From Oscillospiraceae bacterium (lineage in GTDB: Bacteria; Bacillota; Clostridia; Oscillospirales; Ruminococcaceae), in the NCBI GenBank assembly GCA_900768125.1, contig CAAGBS010000035.1, forward strand, positions 1 to 64,000: DNA of 64,000 nt, read 5' to 3'. Shown piece after piece: positions 1 to 7,541 of this stretch. A program made the position numbers and the translations under genes. The notes under the pieces are model-generated. The model ran no database searches, was not told the DNA's origin, and saw only the letters and a list, made by a program, of their open reading frames with translations. Every line of letters begins with the position of its first letter. The stretch's first letter is position 1.

Positions 1-114
1 CCATCTTCGTCGTCAAACCTCCTCGTAAGGCATACAGCCTTACTTCGTCGGCTTTCCTAGAAGCTGGCACACCCTGCCCATTTTTGCTTTTCACACCGGT
101 TTTTAGAGGTTCCC
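1..114. repeat. Possible dispersed intergenic repeat, truncated by the window edge
   Basis: No convincing gene lies here. The stretch holds a perfect 7-bp hairpin (25-31 with 37-43, 5-nt loop) and the phrases cttcgtcgg and tagaggttccc, which I remember as part of a repeated intergenic element in Ruminococcus and Faecalibacterium relatives. That memory is not proof. The element, if real, continues to the left of the window and ends close to the stop codon of the next gene. Confidence 0.3.
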
Positions 115-432
115 TTATTCGATGTCAAGGTCTTCCAGCAGGCGGTTCACCTCCGAAAGCCCGCGCAGTCGTATCCCATCTTTCAGCAGCGCCGCGTCCG
201 CAGGGTTCACCTCGGATATCGGGGTGGTGTACTGCGCGAGGGGTTCGCTGCTGCCGTCCGCAAACAGCGCCACGCTTCCGTTGTATTCGCGCAGCGTGTA
301 GCAGGAAAGCTCCGCTGCGGTCTGCTCGGCGGCTTCCATGACGTTCCCCGCCGCCGACGCTATATATGCCGCGCTCCCTCCTGCAAGGCTCAGCGCTATC
401 AGCCCTCCGGCTAATCTTCCGTAAAATGACAT
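115..432 (-). CDS. Small secreted or membrane-anchored protein, BofC C-terminal-like
   Basis: A 105-residue protein. The start at 432 is chosen because GGAGGG lies 6 nt upstream on the minus strand; a longer form starting at 471 has no ribosome site. Residues about 5-30 form one hydrophobic segment (signal peptide or anchor). The C-terminal half, with YNGSVALF, then a Pro-Ala-Asp loop, LKDGIRL and a final LLEDLD, resembles the short clostridial proteins with a BofC C-terminal-like domain, in which an acidic LLED tail is typical. BofC itself restrains SpoIVB in sporulating Bacillus, but no such role can be claimed for this protein. It stands alone and is divergent from uvrC. Confidence 0.6.
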   Translation of the reverse strand: MSFYGRLAGGLIALSLAGGSAAYIASAAGNVMEAAEQTAAELSCYTLREYNGSVALFADGSSEPLAQYTTPISEVNPADAALLKDGIRLRGLSEVNRLLEDLDIE

Positions 433-514
433 ATTATCCCTCCTGTCTTGTGGTATCCTCATTATGCCCATTGCAGGAGGTTTTTATTCCATCAAAAAAA
501 ATTAGTCCAAACAC

Positions 515-543
515 TTGTATTTCGCCGCAAAAAATGGTACAAT
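515..543 (+). promoter_or_regulatory. uvrC promoter
   Basis: TTGTAT (515-520), a 17-bp spacer and TACAAT (538-543). Transcription would begin near 550, which rules out the longer reading frame starting at 515 and supports the GTG start of uvrC at 575. Confidence 0.7.
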
Positions 544-574
544 AATCATGTATAATGATAAGGGGGAATTTGCG

Positions 575-2398
575 GTGAATCCGAATATAGACTATCTTCG
601 CGACAAGGCGAACCGCCTTTCGCTCAGCCCCGGAGTGTACCTGATGAAAGACAAGACCGGGAAGATAATCTACGTTGGAAAGGCGAAGGCGCTCAAAAAC
701 CGCGTGACCTCCTATTTTCGGCATGATTCCAACCACAACGCAAAAACGCTGAAGCTAATCGACAACATCGCGGATTTCGACTTCATCGTGTGCCCCAGCG
801 AGCTTGACGCGCTCGTGCTGGAATGCAGCCTGATAAAGCTGCACAAGCCGAAATACAACATACTGCTGAAAGACGACAAGGGCTACAATTACATCAAGAT
901 AAGCAAGGGAGCCTACCCGCGGATATCCTACGCGCTGAACACCAACGACCAGAACGCCGATTATCTCGGACCGTTCACCAGCGGATTCACGGTGAAGCAG
1001 GCGGTCGAGGAGGTAAACACCATCTTCATGCTGCCGACCTGCAATCGTAATTTCCCGATGGACATAGGCAAGGAGCGACCCTGCCTTAACATGCATATCA
1101 AGAAATGCATGGGCGTATGCCGCGGGAAGATATCCTCGGAGGAGTACAAGAAGATAATAGAAGAGGCTCTGGATTACCTCAAGACCGGCAGCCAGAAGTC
1201 AGTCGACCAGCTTACCGAGGAAATGAACGAAGCCGCGGAAAACCTGGAGTTCGAAAAGGCGGCGAAGCTGCGCGACCGTATCCAGGCGATAGCGAGGCTG
1301 AAAAATTCTCAGAAGATATTCGACTACAAGACCGACGACTACGATATAGTCGCGCTGGCGCAGAACGTAAGCCTTGCAAGCGTAGCGGCGGTGAAATACC
1401 GCGGCGGGCGGCTGATAGACAAGGAGAATTTCTTCATCGGCGACGAGTACGAGCCGGGGGCTATGCGGCGGGATTTCCTGCTGAGCTACTATCCCGACCG
1501 GGACGATATCCCGAAGGAAATATACATCGACGAGGAATTTGACGACATGGAGCTTGTGGCTCAGCTGCTGCGCGAAAAGGCGGGGCACGCGGTGAAGTTC
1601 GTGGTGCCGCAGCGCGGTAATGGATTGTCGCAGATAGTCCTCGCGAAGAACAACGCCAGCGAATACCTCGCGCTGAGAGTAGGCAGGACCGCAAAGGAGA
1701 TAAACGCCCTGGAGGACCTCCGCGACCTGCTGCACCTGGAGAAAATACCGCTGATAATCGAAAGCTACGATATGTCGAACTTTGGGGAGACCGGACGCGT
1801 GGGCGGCATGATAGTCTACCGCAACGGCAGACCGTTCAAGCCGGGCTACCGCAGGTTCAACATAAAGGACGTAGTCGGCATAAACGACTACGCCAGCATG
1901 CAGGAGGTGCTACGCCGCCGCATGCAGCGCTACCTTGACGGAGACGAGAATTTCGCGCCGCTTCCCGACCTGATACTGCTGGACGGCGGCGAGGGCCACG
2001 TTTCGGCTGTCGCGCAGGTGTTTGAGGAAATGGGGATAAGCGTCCCTCTTTTCGGTCTTGTCAAGGACAGCAAGCACCGCACCCGCGCCATCGCAAAGGA
2101 GGGCGGCGAGATACAGATAAGCGCGAACAAGCCGCTTTTCAAGCTGCTGACGAATATCCAGGACGAGGTGCACCGCTACTCCATCACATTCCAGCGCGTG
2201 AAGCACAGGCAGAAGACCTACGAACTGGAACTGACCGAGGTGCCCGGGATAGGTCAGGCTAAGGCGCAGGCGCTGATGAAAGCGTTCAAGACCAAGCAGG
2301 ACATGAAAAAAGCCGCGCCGGAGGAGCTTCGCGCTGCGGCCAAGATAAGCGAAGAAAAGGCGCAGGAATTATATCAGTTCATTCAGGCGCGCTTCTGA
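575..2398 (+). CDS. uvrC: Excinuclease ABC subunit UvrC
   Basis: UvrC makes both incisions around a bulky lesion in nucleotide excision repair, acting with UvrA and UvrB in the cytoplasm. The 607-residue protein has all domains in order: GIY-YIG nuclease (GVYLM near residue 20, YVGKA near 33), the cysteine-bearing CLNMHIKKCMGVC linker, a UVR motif for UvrB contact (about 211-240), the RNase H-like second nuclease (ESYDMSNF near 395, LLDGGEGH near 468) and a C-terminal helix-hairpin-helix (VPGIGQAKAQAL near 555). I chose GTG at 575: AAGGGGG lies 8 nt upstream, whereas the ATG at 548 and the frame start at 515 fall at or before the predicted transcription start. The length is normal for the family. 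A membrane-protein gene follows after 14 nt. Confidence 0.97.
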   Translation: MNPNIDYLRDKANRLSLSPGVYLMKDKTGKIIYVGKAKALKNRVTSYFRHDSNHNAKTLKLIDNIADFDFIVCPSELDALVLECSLIKLHKPKYNILLKDDKGYNYIKISKGAYPRISYALNTNDQNADYLGPFTSGFTVKQAVEEVNTIFMLPTCNRNFPMDIGKERPCLNMHIKKCMGVCRGKISSEEYKKIIEEALDYLKTGSQKSVDQLTEEMNEAAENLEFEKAAKLRDRIQAIARLKNSQKIFDYKTDDYDIVALAQNVSLASVAAVKYRGGRLIDKENFFIGDEYEPGAMRRDFLLSYYPDRDDIPKEIYIDEEFDDMELVAQLLREKAGHAVKFVVPQRGNGLSQIVLAKNNASEYLALRVGRTAKEINALEDLRDLLHLEKIPLIIESYDMSNFGETGRVGGMIVYRNGRPFKPGYRRFNIKDVVGINDYASMQEVLRRRMQRYLDGDENFAPLPDLILLDGGEGHVSAVAQVFEEMGISVPLFGLVKDSKHRTRAIAKEGGEIQISANKPLFKLLTNIQDEVHRYSITFQRVKHRQKTYELELTEVPGIGQAKAQALMKAFKTKQDMKKAAPEELRAAAKISEEKAQELYQFIQARF

Positions 2399-2412
2399 GC
2401 GGAGGTGTCACG

Positions 2413-3147
2413 ATGGAAGAAAAACAGGAACATCAGCATACTGCCGGCACGGTAATAGCCATGCTGTGCTGCGCCGCGGGAACAGCCGCGCTGCTGATAT
2501 CATTCAGCCGCCCGGATTTCCACGCGCAGACGGACGAATCATTCCGGCGGCTCATCGACTGGTCGGTGAAGCTGTGGAACACCATGCCGTGGGGCTTCGT
2601 GATACTGGGGTGCGCGCTTTCGCTCCCGCTGCTGGGACTGCTGGCGTTACCCGCGTGGGGAAGACTCACGAGAAAGGCGCCGGGGAGGAGCTTCCTGTAC
2701 GACAGGGCGCGCCCGTGCTTCGAGCGGACGGCTGGGATAAGGTTCCTTCCATCGTTCCTGGTGGTGTTCTATTTCATCATTGCGGCGTTCATGCAGGGCG
2801 CAGACCAGTCGATGAGTTTCGACCCGCCCGGCTACATACCGCTTTCCGGGGACTATTCCGCCGGGGAGATACTGAACGTGATATTCATGGCGCTGACCGT
2901 GTTCTCCGTGCTGCTCATCGTTGCGGACGGGGTGATAAGCGCGGGACCATGGGGTATGCTGCTGCATATCCCGGTGATACTGGCGGGTAACGTTTTCCTT
3001 GCGCTGCTGATGACCGGGATTATGTTTGTCAGCGTCACGCTGCTGGGCTTTTTCGGGAAGATACTGATGACGCTGATAGCGGGTTCAATATGTGTCGCAG
3101 TCATCAAATTCAGCTATATCGCCCAGGGAAAATATATCGTAAAATAA
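2413..3147 (+). CDS. Polytopic membrane protein of unknown function
   Basis: A 244-residue protein that I do not recognise. It has about six hydrophobic segments (roughly residues 12-32, 55-77, 109-130, 153-176, and two to three between 182 and 235) separated by short basic or acidic loops, so it is an inner-membrane protein. It starts with ATG after GGAGGTG and lies 14 nt behind uvrC and 9 nt ahead of rsmD, so it is probably co-transcribed with both. Position in this housekeeping operon is the only clue to its job; no catalytic motif is visible. Confidence 0.75.
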   Translation: MEEKQEHQHTAGTVIAMLCCAAGTAALLISFSRPDFHAQTDESFRRLIDWSVKLWNTMPWGFVILGCALSLPLLGLLALPAWGRLTRKAPGRSFLYDRARPCFERTAGIRFLPSFLVVFYFIIAAFMQGADQSMSFDPPGYIPLSGDYSAGEILNVIFMALTVFSVLLIVADGVISAGPWGMLLHIPVILAGNVFLALLMTGIMFVSVTLLGFFGKILMTLIAGSICVAVIKFSYIAQGKYIVK

Positions 3148-3156
3148 GGAGTTAGT

Positions 3157-3732
3157 ATGAGAGTAATTACCGGAACGGCGCGCGGAAGAAAGCTCGTCAC
3201 CGTTGAGGGCACCGACGTTGTTCGCCCCACCACTGACGGAGTAAAGGAAGCCATTTTCAGCGCCATTCAGTTTGAGATAGAGGGAAGCACTGTGCTCGAC
3301 CTTTTCGCGGGCAGCGGACAGCTTGGAATAGAGGCGCTCAGCCGCGGCGCAAAGGAAGCCTACTTCATCGACAGCGCGGCGGTGTCGATAAAGGCGGTGC
3401 GCGAGAATTTAAAGTCCACCGGGCTGGAAGCAAACGCGCGCGTTGTCAACATGCCGTTCTCGGCGTTCCTGAAAAGCACGCGGGCGGTGTTCGACATAGC
3501 GATACTCGACCCGCCGTATAACTACAAGATAATCCAGAAAGCGCTCCCGCACCTCGTGGAAAAGATGTCGGAAAACGGCGTGATGATCTGCGAGCATGAG
3601 AAAGAATGCGTCTTGCCGCACGATATCGGCAGATTCGAGATAGTAAAGGTGCTGCGGCATTCCCGCACTTCGGTGACGATATACCGCCCGAAGCAGTCCG
3701 ATGAGGAGCCGGGAAAGGAGCCGGAGGAATGA
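3157..3732 (+). CDS. rsmD: 16S rRNA (guanine(966)-N(2))-methyltransferase RsmD
   Basis: RsmD methylates G966 of 16S rRNA on the assembled small subunit, using S-adenosylmethionine. The 191-residue sequence shows the family start (MRVITGTARGRKL), the SAM-binding motif LDLFAGSGQLGIEALSRGA (about residues 46-64), and the catalytic DPPY motif (about 115-118). The length is typical. The start is set by AAGGAG 7 nt upstream. The stop overlaps the coaD start by 4 nt (ATGA), the usual rsmD-coaD pairing of Bacillota, which confirms both calls and indicates translational coupling. The last 15 residues are rich in Glu and Pro and look dispensable. Confidence 0.95.
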   Translation: MRVITGTARGRKLVTVEGTDVVRPTTDGVKEAIFSAIQFEIEGSTVLDLFAGSGQLGIEALSRGAKEAYFIDSAAVSIKAVRENLKSTGLEANARVVNMPFSAFLKSTRAVFDIAILDPPYNYKIIQKALPHLVEKMSENGVMICEHEKECVLPHDIGRFEIVKVLRHSRTSVTIYRPKQSDEEPGKEPEE

Positions 3733-4277
3733 AGACAGCGATATATCCCGGCAGCTTCGACCCGGTGACGAACGGCCATCTTGACATAATCCGGCGCGCC
3801 TCGAAGATGTTCGACAAGCTGGTTGTAGTGGTGCTTATAAACCCGCTGAAAACCTACAGCTTCAGCATGCAGGAGCGCTGCGAGTTCTTAACGGAGACCA
3901 CGAAGGATATCCCGAACGTGGAGATAGCGAGCTTTGACGGGCTTCTTGCGGATTATTTTAACCAGCGCAGCGATGTGGACGTTATCGTAAAGGGGCTGCG
4001 CGCGACAACGGATTTTGAGTATGAGTTCCAGATGGCGCACACCAACAAGGACCTGAATCCCCGCGCCGAAACGGTGTTTATTCCGGCGAGCCTGAAAACC
4101 ACGTTCGTTTCGTCCAGCATGGTGAAGCAGGTGGCGATGTTCAACGGAGATCTCAGCAAGTATGTCCCGGCATGCATACATGAGCAGATACGCACGCGGC
4201 TGACCCGGGACTTTGATGCGGCGCGCGAACTGGCAAGGACAAAATATCACGACAAATCTAATTCGGAAAGGAAATAA
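3729..4277 (+). CDS. coaD: Pantetheine-phosphate adenylyltransferase
   Basis: CoaD transfers AMP from ATP to 4'-phosphopantetheine, the fourth step of coenzyme A synthesis, in the cytoplasm. It is recognised by GSFDPVTNGHLDII (residues 8-21, containing the T/HxGH nucleotidyltransferase motif), the substrate-binding segment VIVKGLRATTDFEYEFQMA, and the ISSTxVR-like motif, here VSSSMVKQ near residue 128. At 182 residues it is about 20 longer than most homologues because of a basic, charged C-terminal tail that runs into the next gene's leader. It overlaps rsmD by 4 nt and is followed after 4 nt by a coiled-coil protein gene. Confidence 0.96.
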   Translation: MKTAIYPGSFDPVTNGHLDIIRRASKMFDKLVVVVLINPLKTYSFSMQERCEFLTETTKDIPNVEIASFDGLLADYFNQRSDVDVIVKGLRATTDFEYEFQMAHTNKDLNPRAETVFIPASLKTTFVSSSMVKQVAMFNGDLSKYVPACIHEQIRTRLTRDFDAARELARTKYHDKSNSERK

Positions 4278-4281
4278 AACC

Positions 4282-4794
4282 ATGGAATACAATCTTTTAG
4301 ACCTTATCGCCGCACTTGAAGAGGTAGTAAAGAAAGCCGCTCCGTTCCCCCTTGGAAAGAAGAGCCTTGTTGACTGCTCCGAAATAGACGAGATCGCGAC
4401 AGAGATGCGGCTTGTCCTCCCGCGGGAGATACAGCAGGCGCAGAATATAGTCGCCGACAAGAACCGCATAATCAGCGACGCAAAGCGCGAGGCTGAGGCG
4501 ATAATCAGCAAGGCGGAGCAGCAGCGCCGCGAGCTTATCGACCAGAACTCTATCCTGCAGGAAGCGCGCCGCCGCGCAACTGAGGAGATAAGCGCAGCGC
4601 AGCAGCGTTCGAACCTTATCAGAACTTCCACCCAGGACTACACCGACAAAATGCTTGCCCGCGTTGAGGAACTGATGGTAAAGGACGTGAACGAGCTTCG
4701 CATACTCCGCAAGGCGCTCAACAACAGCGGATCGGAACTCCAGAAGCCGCAGCAGCCGCAGATACAGCAGGCTCCCCAGCAGCAGAAAAAGTAA
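4282..4794 (+). CDS. Coiled-coil protein, V-ATPase subunit H / F-type subunit b-like
   Basis: A 170-residue protein. The start at 4282 is preferred because GGAAAGG precedes it and because the longer frame would overlap coaD by 65 nt. Residues about 25-130 are heptad-rich and full of Ala, Glu, Arg and Gln (for example NRIISDAKREAEAIISKAE), the pattern of a long coiled-coil stalk, and the last 20 residues are a Gln/Pro-rich tail. Clostridial genomes commonly carry such a gene after coaD, usually named ATPase or hypothetical protein. A DivIVA-like scaffolding role is possible, but nothing in the sequence decides it. It ends the rsmD-coaD operon at a strong terminator. Confidence 0.75.
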   Translation: MEYNLLDLIAALEEVVKKAAPFPLGKKSLVDCSEIDEIATEMRLVLPREIQQAQNIVADKNRIISDAKREAEAIISKAEQQRRELIDQNSILQEARRRATEEISAAQQRSNLIRTSTQDYTDKMLARVEELMVKDVNELRILRKALNNSGSELQKPQQPQIQQAPQQQKK

Positions 4795-4800
4795 AAAACT

Positions 4801-4830
4801 TCCCGGACTGCGAACAGTCCGGGATTTGTA
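4801..4830. terminator. Bidirectional terminator between convergent genes
   Basis: Perfect 10-bp GC-rich stem (4801-4810 with 4815-4824), tetraloop cgaa, A-run before and T-rich run after. It can stop the coaD operon on the plus strand and the rhodanese-TtcA gene on the minus strand. Confidence 0.85.
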
Positions 4831-4832
4831 TT

Positions 4833-5972
4833 TTAATCATCGTATCCGTCAAGAAAGCTGTGCACTACGCCGTCTTTCTTGTAGGATATTATTTTGTTCA
4901 GCTTGACGTTTTCAACGCTGCGGAAAATATTCATGACTACCTGGGGATTTCCCTCGTTGAGGTGCGCGATGAGGTTCTTTATCTCCTGGCGCTTGGAGCG
5001 TGCCGCACCGTCCGGGTTGCAGGTGGTGCAGGTGTCCGTGAAGCGGCATGCGCACTGGATAAAATGCAGGTCGTTGTATTTAGCCCAGTGCTTTATCTCG
5101 TCCTCGCGGATAAAGTACATCGGGCGGATAAGCTGCATTCCGGGGAAATTCGCGCTGTGCAGCTTCGGCATCATGGTCTCCACCTGACCGCCGTATATCA
5201 TGCTCATGAGTATCGTTTCGATAACATCGTCGAAATGGTGTCCCAGCGCTATCTTGTTGCAGCCAAGCTCCTTTGCCTTGTTGTAGAGATGACCGCGGCG
5301 CATTCTGGCGCAGAGGTAGCAGGGATTATTCTCGACATTGTAAACGGAATTGAAGATATCCGTCTCGAAAACGGTTATCGGAATATTCATCAGCTTTGCG
5401 TTGGCTTCGATTATTGCGCGGTTTTCGCTGCTGTAGCCGGGGTCCATTACCAGGAATACCAGTTCGAAGTCGAACTTGCGGTGGCGTTTTATCTCTTGGA
5501 AAAGCTTCGCCATCAGCATGGAGTCCTTTCCGCCGGAAATGCAGACTGCGACCTTGTCGCCGGGTTTGAGCAGTTCGTATTCGTTCAGCGCCTTTGCGAA
5601 TTTGCTGAAAATGCTGCGGTGGAATTTCTTCGTAAGACTGCGCTCGATATCTGCGGCTCGGTCGGCGCTGCTCTGCATTGCAATTTTCTGTCCCAGCCAG
5701 CGGACGTAGCCGCCGACAAGATTCACTGCGTTGTGACCCTCAGCGCGGAGCCTTTCGGCTATTTCCTCGCTGATGATACCGCTGCGGCAGCAGATGACGA
5801 GGTTTTTCCCCTCGGGCAGGGGACATTCGGGGGTGCCGAGCGCGTCCGGCTGAACGCTGACAGCGCCGTCGATGTGTCCAAGTGCGAAAGCGGAGCTGTC
5901 GCGGACGTCGTATATTATGTAATCTTCGGGGGACATTTCCCGGAGTTCTTCAACGGTTATTTCCTCTCTCAT
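4833..5972 (-). CDS. Rhodanese domain fused to a TtcA-like PP-loop tRNA-thiolation ATPase
   Basis: A 379-residue two-domain cytoplasmic protein. Residues 1-95 form a rhodanese (sulfurtransferase) domain whose active-site loop reads CCRSGI, with Cys62 as the likely persulfide carrier. Residues from about 100 to the end match the TtcA/TilS-type PP-loop family: SGGKDS (146-151) binds ATP, CYLCARMRRG (about 218) and the downstream C-x-C / CTTC group (about 305-318) give the cysteines expected for an Fe-S cluster or persulfide. TtcA makes 2-thiocytidine 32 in tRNA. Carrying its own sulfur donor domain would let this enzyme hand over sulfur internally; that step is inference. The gene is alone, converges on the coaD operon, and starts after GAGGTTTACT. 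Confidence 0.88.
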   Translation of the reverse strand: MREEITVEELREMSPEDYIIYDVRDSSAFALGHIDGAVSVQPDALGTPECPLPEGKNLVICCRSGIISEEIAERLRAEGHNAVNLVGGYVRWLGQKIAMQSSADRAADIERSLTKKFHRSIFSKFAKALNEYELLKPGDKVAVCISGGKDSMLMAKLFQEIKRHRKFDFELVFLVMDPGYSSENRAIIEANAKLMNIPITVFETDIFNSVYNVENNPCYLCARMRRGHLYNKAKELGCNKIALGHHFDDVIETILMSMIYGGQVETMMPKLHSANFPGMQLIRPMYFIREDEIKHWAKYNDLHFIQCACRFTDTCTTCNPDGAARSKRQEIKNLIAHLNEGNPQVVMNIFRSVENVKLNKIISYKKDGVVHSFLDGYDD

Positions 5973-6130
5973 AGTAAACCTCGGCTTTCAATATCGGATA
6001 ATACGATTTATTATAGCACCTTTGAATTATCTTGTCAATAACTGAGGCGGGGAGAATAAACTATAATTTAAGTTTAAAGCGCGGGGAGCAAGCGGGAGGG
6101 GCAAACAGGACGTTTGCCCGCATGCCCCAG

Positions 6131-6185
6131 AGCGCAGCATGGACGCTGCGCATTCAAGGGCGGGAGGGGCAAGCCTCTCCCCTAC
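6131..6185 (+). repeat. GGGGAGGGGC dispersed repeat, copy 1
   Basis: Contains ggcgggaggggcaagcc followed by tctcccctacg and, just before it, catggacgctgcgcattcaa. The reverse complement of the same two-part text lies at 56712-56770, and the core lies twice, head to head, at 24441-24506. Confidence 0.75.
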
Positions 6186-6305
6186 GATGGCTGGCGAGCA
6201 ATTGTAGAATCTGCACAAACCCCTTATTGGGGTCAAGGGGACTAGTTCCCTTGCGGGTCGAGGGCAGCGCCCTCGTCGCCGTCCGCAGACGGCGAAATCT
6301 CCCGT

Positions 6306-6564
6306 AAAAGGCGCTAAAGGGGTCTGGGGGAAAACAAGAGTTTTCCCCCAGTGCAATATCACCACTTAATCAGACTTTCCTCAAAAACAGTCCAGTGGAC
6401 TGTTTTTGAACCGCAATCTGAGAATGCATTAAGTTATAAGTCCGCACAACATTGTTCTTTCAAAACAGTCCACCGGACTGTTTTGAAGTAAGATTTGTAC
6501 AGATTTGTAGTGTTGCTGTGGGGGAAAACTCTTGTTTTCCCCCACACCCCTTTAGCGCCTTTTT
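6306..6564. repeat. Long inverted repeat with 48-bp arms, MITE-like
   Basis: The arm 6306-6353 (starting aaaaggcgctaaagggg) reads again, reversed and complemented, at 6517-6564 with about two mismatches. Each arm holds its own 10-bp perfect hairpin, and the 163-bp centre holds two more palindromes built on cagtcca/tggactg. There is no transposase. It may be a non-autonomous element, a fold-back pair of the same repeat, or a pair of large RNA stems. Confidence 0.65.
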
Positions 6565-6727
6565 TCTTTTGCCGCACTCCGTGCGGAGTCGCCGTGCTTC
6601 GCACGGAGTAGTGGGGCGCCGCCCCACACCCCGGTTCCTTTTGTGACAAAAGGAACCGAAAAACAATAGCGCTTCGCGCACTAGAATCTAGGATAATGCA
6701 ATAAACACAAGTTTACAGCAAAAAAAT

Positions 6728-6749
6728 TCCCTCCCTCATGGGAGGGAAC
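6728..6749 (-). terminator. Terminator of the flavin reductase-like gene
   Basis: Perfect 9-bp stem (6728-6736 with 6741-6749), loop tcat, followed on the minus strand by a T-run (plus-strand A-run 6719-6727). It lies 8 nt beyond the stop codon. Confidence 0.85.
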
Positions 6750-6757
6750 CGCTGGAT

Positions 6758-7318
6758 TTACTTGATGATCTTCTTCCCGTCGCTGAATGCGTTTCCGACT
6801 TTCTCGCCGATAACGCAGTATGCATTGTTCACCGGGTCGAACGTTATCGGGCGAAGCTTTGCGGGGTCGATTTTACCGTCGGTCAGCACGCTCTCGTCTG
6901 CGCTCACGTTTACTATCTCGCCTATCATTATCATACTCTCCTGGTCGTAGCTTACCAGTCTGCACTCGACTGTCATCGGAAGCTCCTCGATGACCGGCGC
7001 GTCAACATTCTCCGCTTTCGTGGTGTGTAATCCAGCCTTTTCAAGCTTGTGCGGCTCCTTGTTTGCGGATACTATTCCGACGTAGTCGCACTCGGCAACG
7101 TGCGCAGCGTCAGCCATGCTTACCGTGAACGCCTTGCGCGACAGAATGTTCTTTACAGTCTTGTGACCTGCGCTCAGGCACATGGATATCTCCTTGTCGC
7201 CGATGATACCGCCCCACGCGGCGTTCATCGCGTCGGGATTTCCGTTCTCATCGTAGCTGGCGATGATGAATACCGGCTGAGGATAGGTGATGGGCTTTGC
7301 TCCGAAACTCTTTCTCAT
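6758..7318 (-). CDS. Flavin reductase-like FMN-binding split-barrel protein
   Basis: A 186-residue soluble protein of the flavin reductase-like family (FMN-binding split beta-barrel), close to the short proteins annotated as NAD(P)H:FMN oxidoreductases. Support comes from the family pattern: KPITYPQPVFIIASYDENG near the N-terminus, MNAAWGGIIGD, MCLSAGHKTVKNIL, FTVSMADAAH and the C-terminal VIGEKVGNAFSDGKK. The start at 7318 has AGGAGG 8 nt upstream; a start at 7345 would have none. Its substrate cannot be read from sequence. It is monocistronic, with its own promoter and terminator. Confidence 0.85.
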   Translation of the reverse strand: MRKSFGAKPITYPQPVFIIASYDENGNPDAMNAAWGGIIGDKEISMCLSAGHKTVKNILSRKAFTVSMADAAHVAECDYVGIVSANKEPHKLEKAGLHTTKAENVDAPVIEELPMTVECRLVSYDQESMIMIGEIVNVSADESVLTDGKIDPAKLRPITFDPVNNAYCVIGEKVGNAFSDGKKIIK

Positions 7319-7380
7319 GATATACCTCCTGTAATTATAACGCATTATATTTTCTCAGGTATATTCCGCCTGATAACTAT

Positions 7381-7411
7381 ATTATACAATCTGGAGGGCA
7401 CTCTAAGTCAA
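7381..7411 (-). promoter_or_regulatory. Promoter of the flavin reductase-like gene
   Basis: On the minus strand TTGACT (7406-7411) and TATAAT (7381-7386) with a 19-bp spacer, or the overlapping TGTATA hexamer with 17 bp. Confidence 0.6.
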
Positions 7412-7470
7412 GTGGAAATTGATAATTTCACAGCATTTTCATCTTTTCGTTTACCAGCGCAATTATTATG

Positions 7471-7499
7471 TTGAAAAATCCGAGATTTTGTGGTATACT
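7471..7499 (+). promoter_or_regulatory. thiT promoter
   Basis: TTGAAA (7471-7476), 17-bp spacer, TATACT (7494-7499). The leader to the start codon is only about 35 nt, too short for a TPP riboswitch. Confidence 0.75.
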
Positions 7500-7541
7500 G
7501 AAACTGCAGCACTTCCGCTGCATACAGAAAGGACTGAAAAC

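Larger units (their letters stand above)
5973..6757. other. 785-bp gene-free block of hairpins and repeats
   Basis: I see no gene on either strand; open frames here are short and end randomly. The block contains a GC-rich dispersed repeat (6131-6185), a long inverted repeat (6306-6353 against 6517-6564), and at least six further hairpins: 6326-6349 (10 bp), 6381-6409 (14 bp, 1-nt centre), 6460-6486 (12 bp), 6572-6586, 6592-6606, 6611-6627 and 6632-6658 (11 bp). The density of perfect stems marks it as a repeat nest or a structured element rather than ordinary spacer. Confidence 0.7.

Noticed and set aside
515..574. Upstream extension of uvrC to the first in-frame ATG
   Set aside because: It covers the -35 and -10 boxes; the GTG at 575 has an ideal ribosome site and matches the usual UvrC N-terminus.
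7500..7541. TPP riboswitch before thiT
   Set aside because: The leader is about 40 nt and lacks the CTGAGA and ACCTGA elements.
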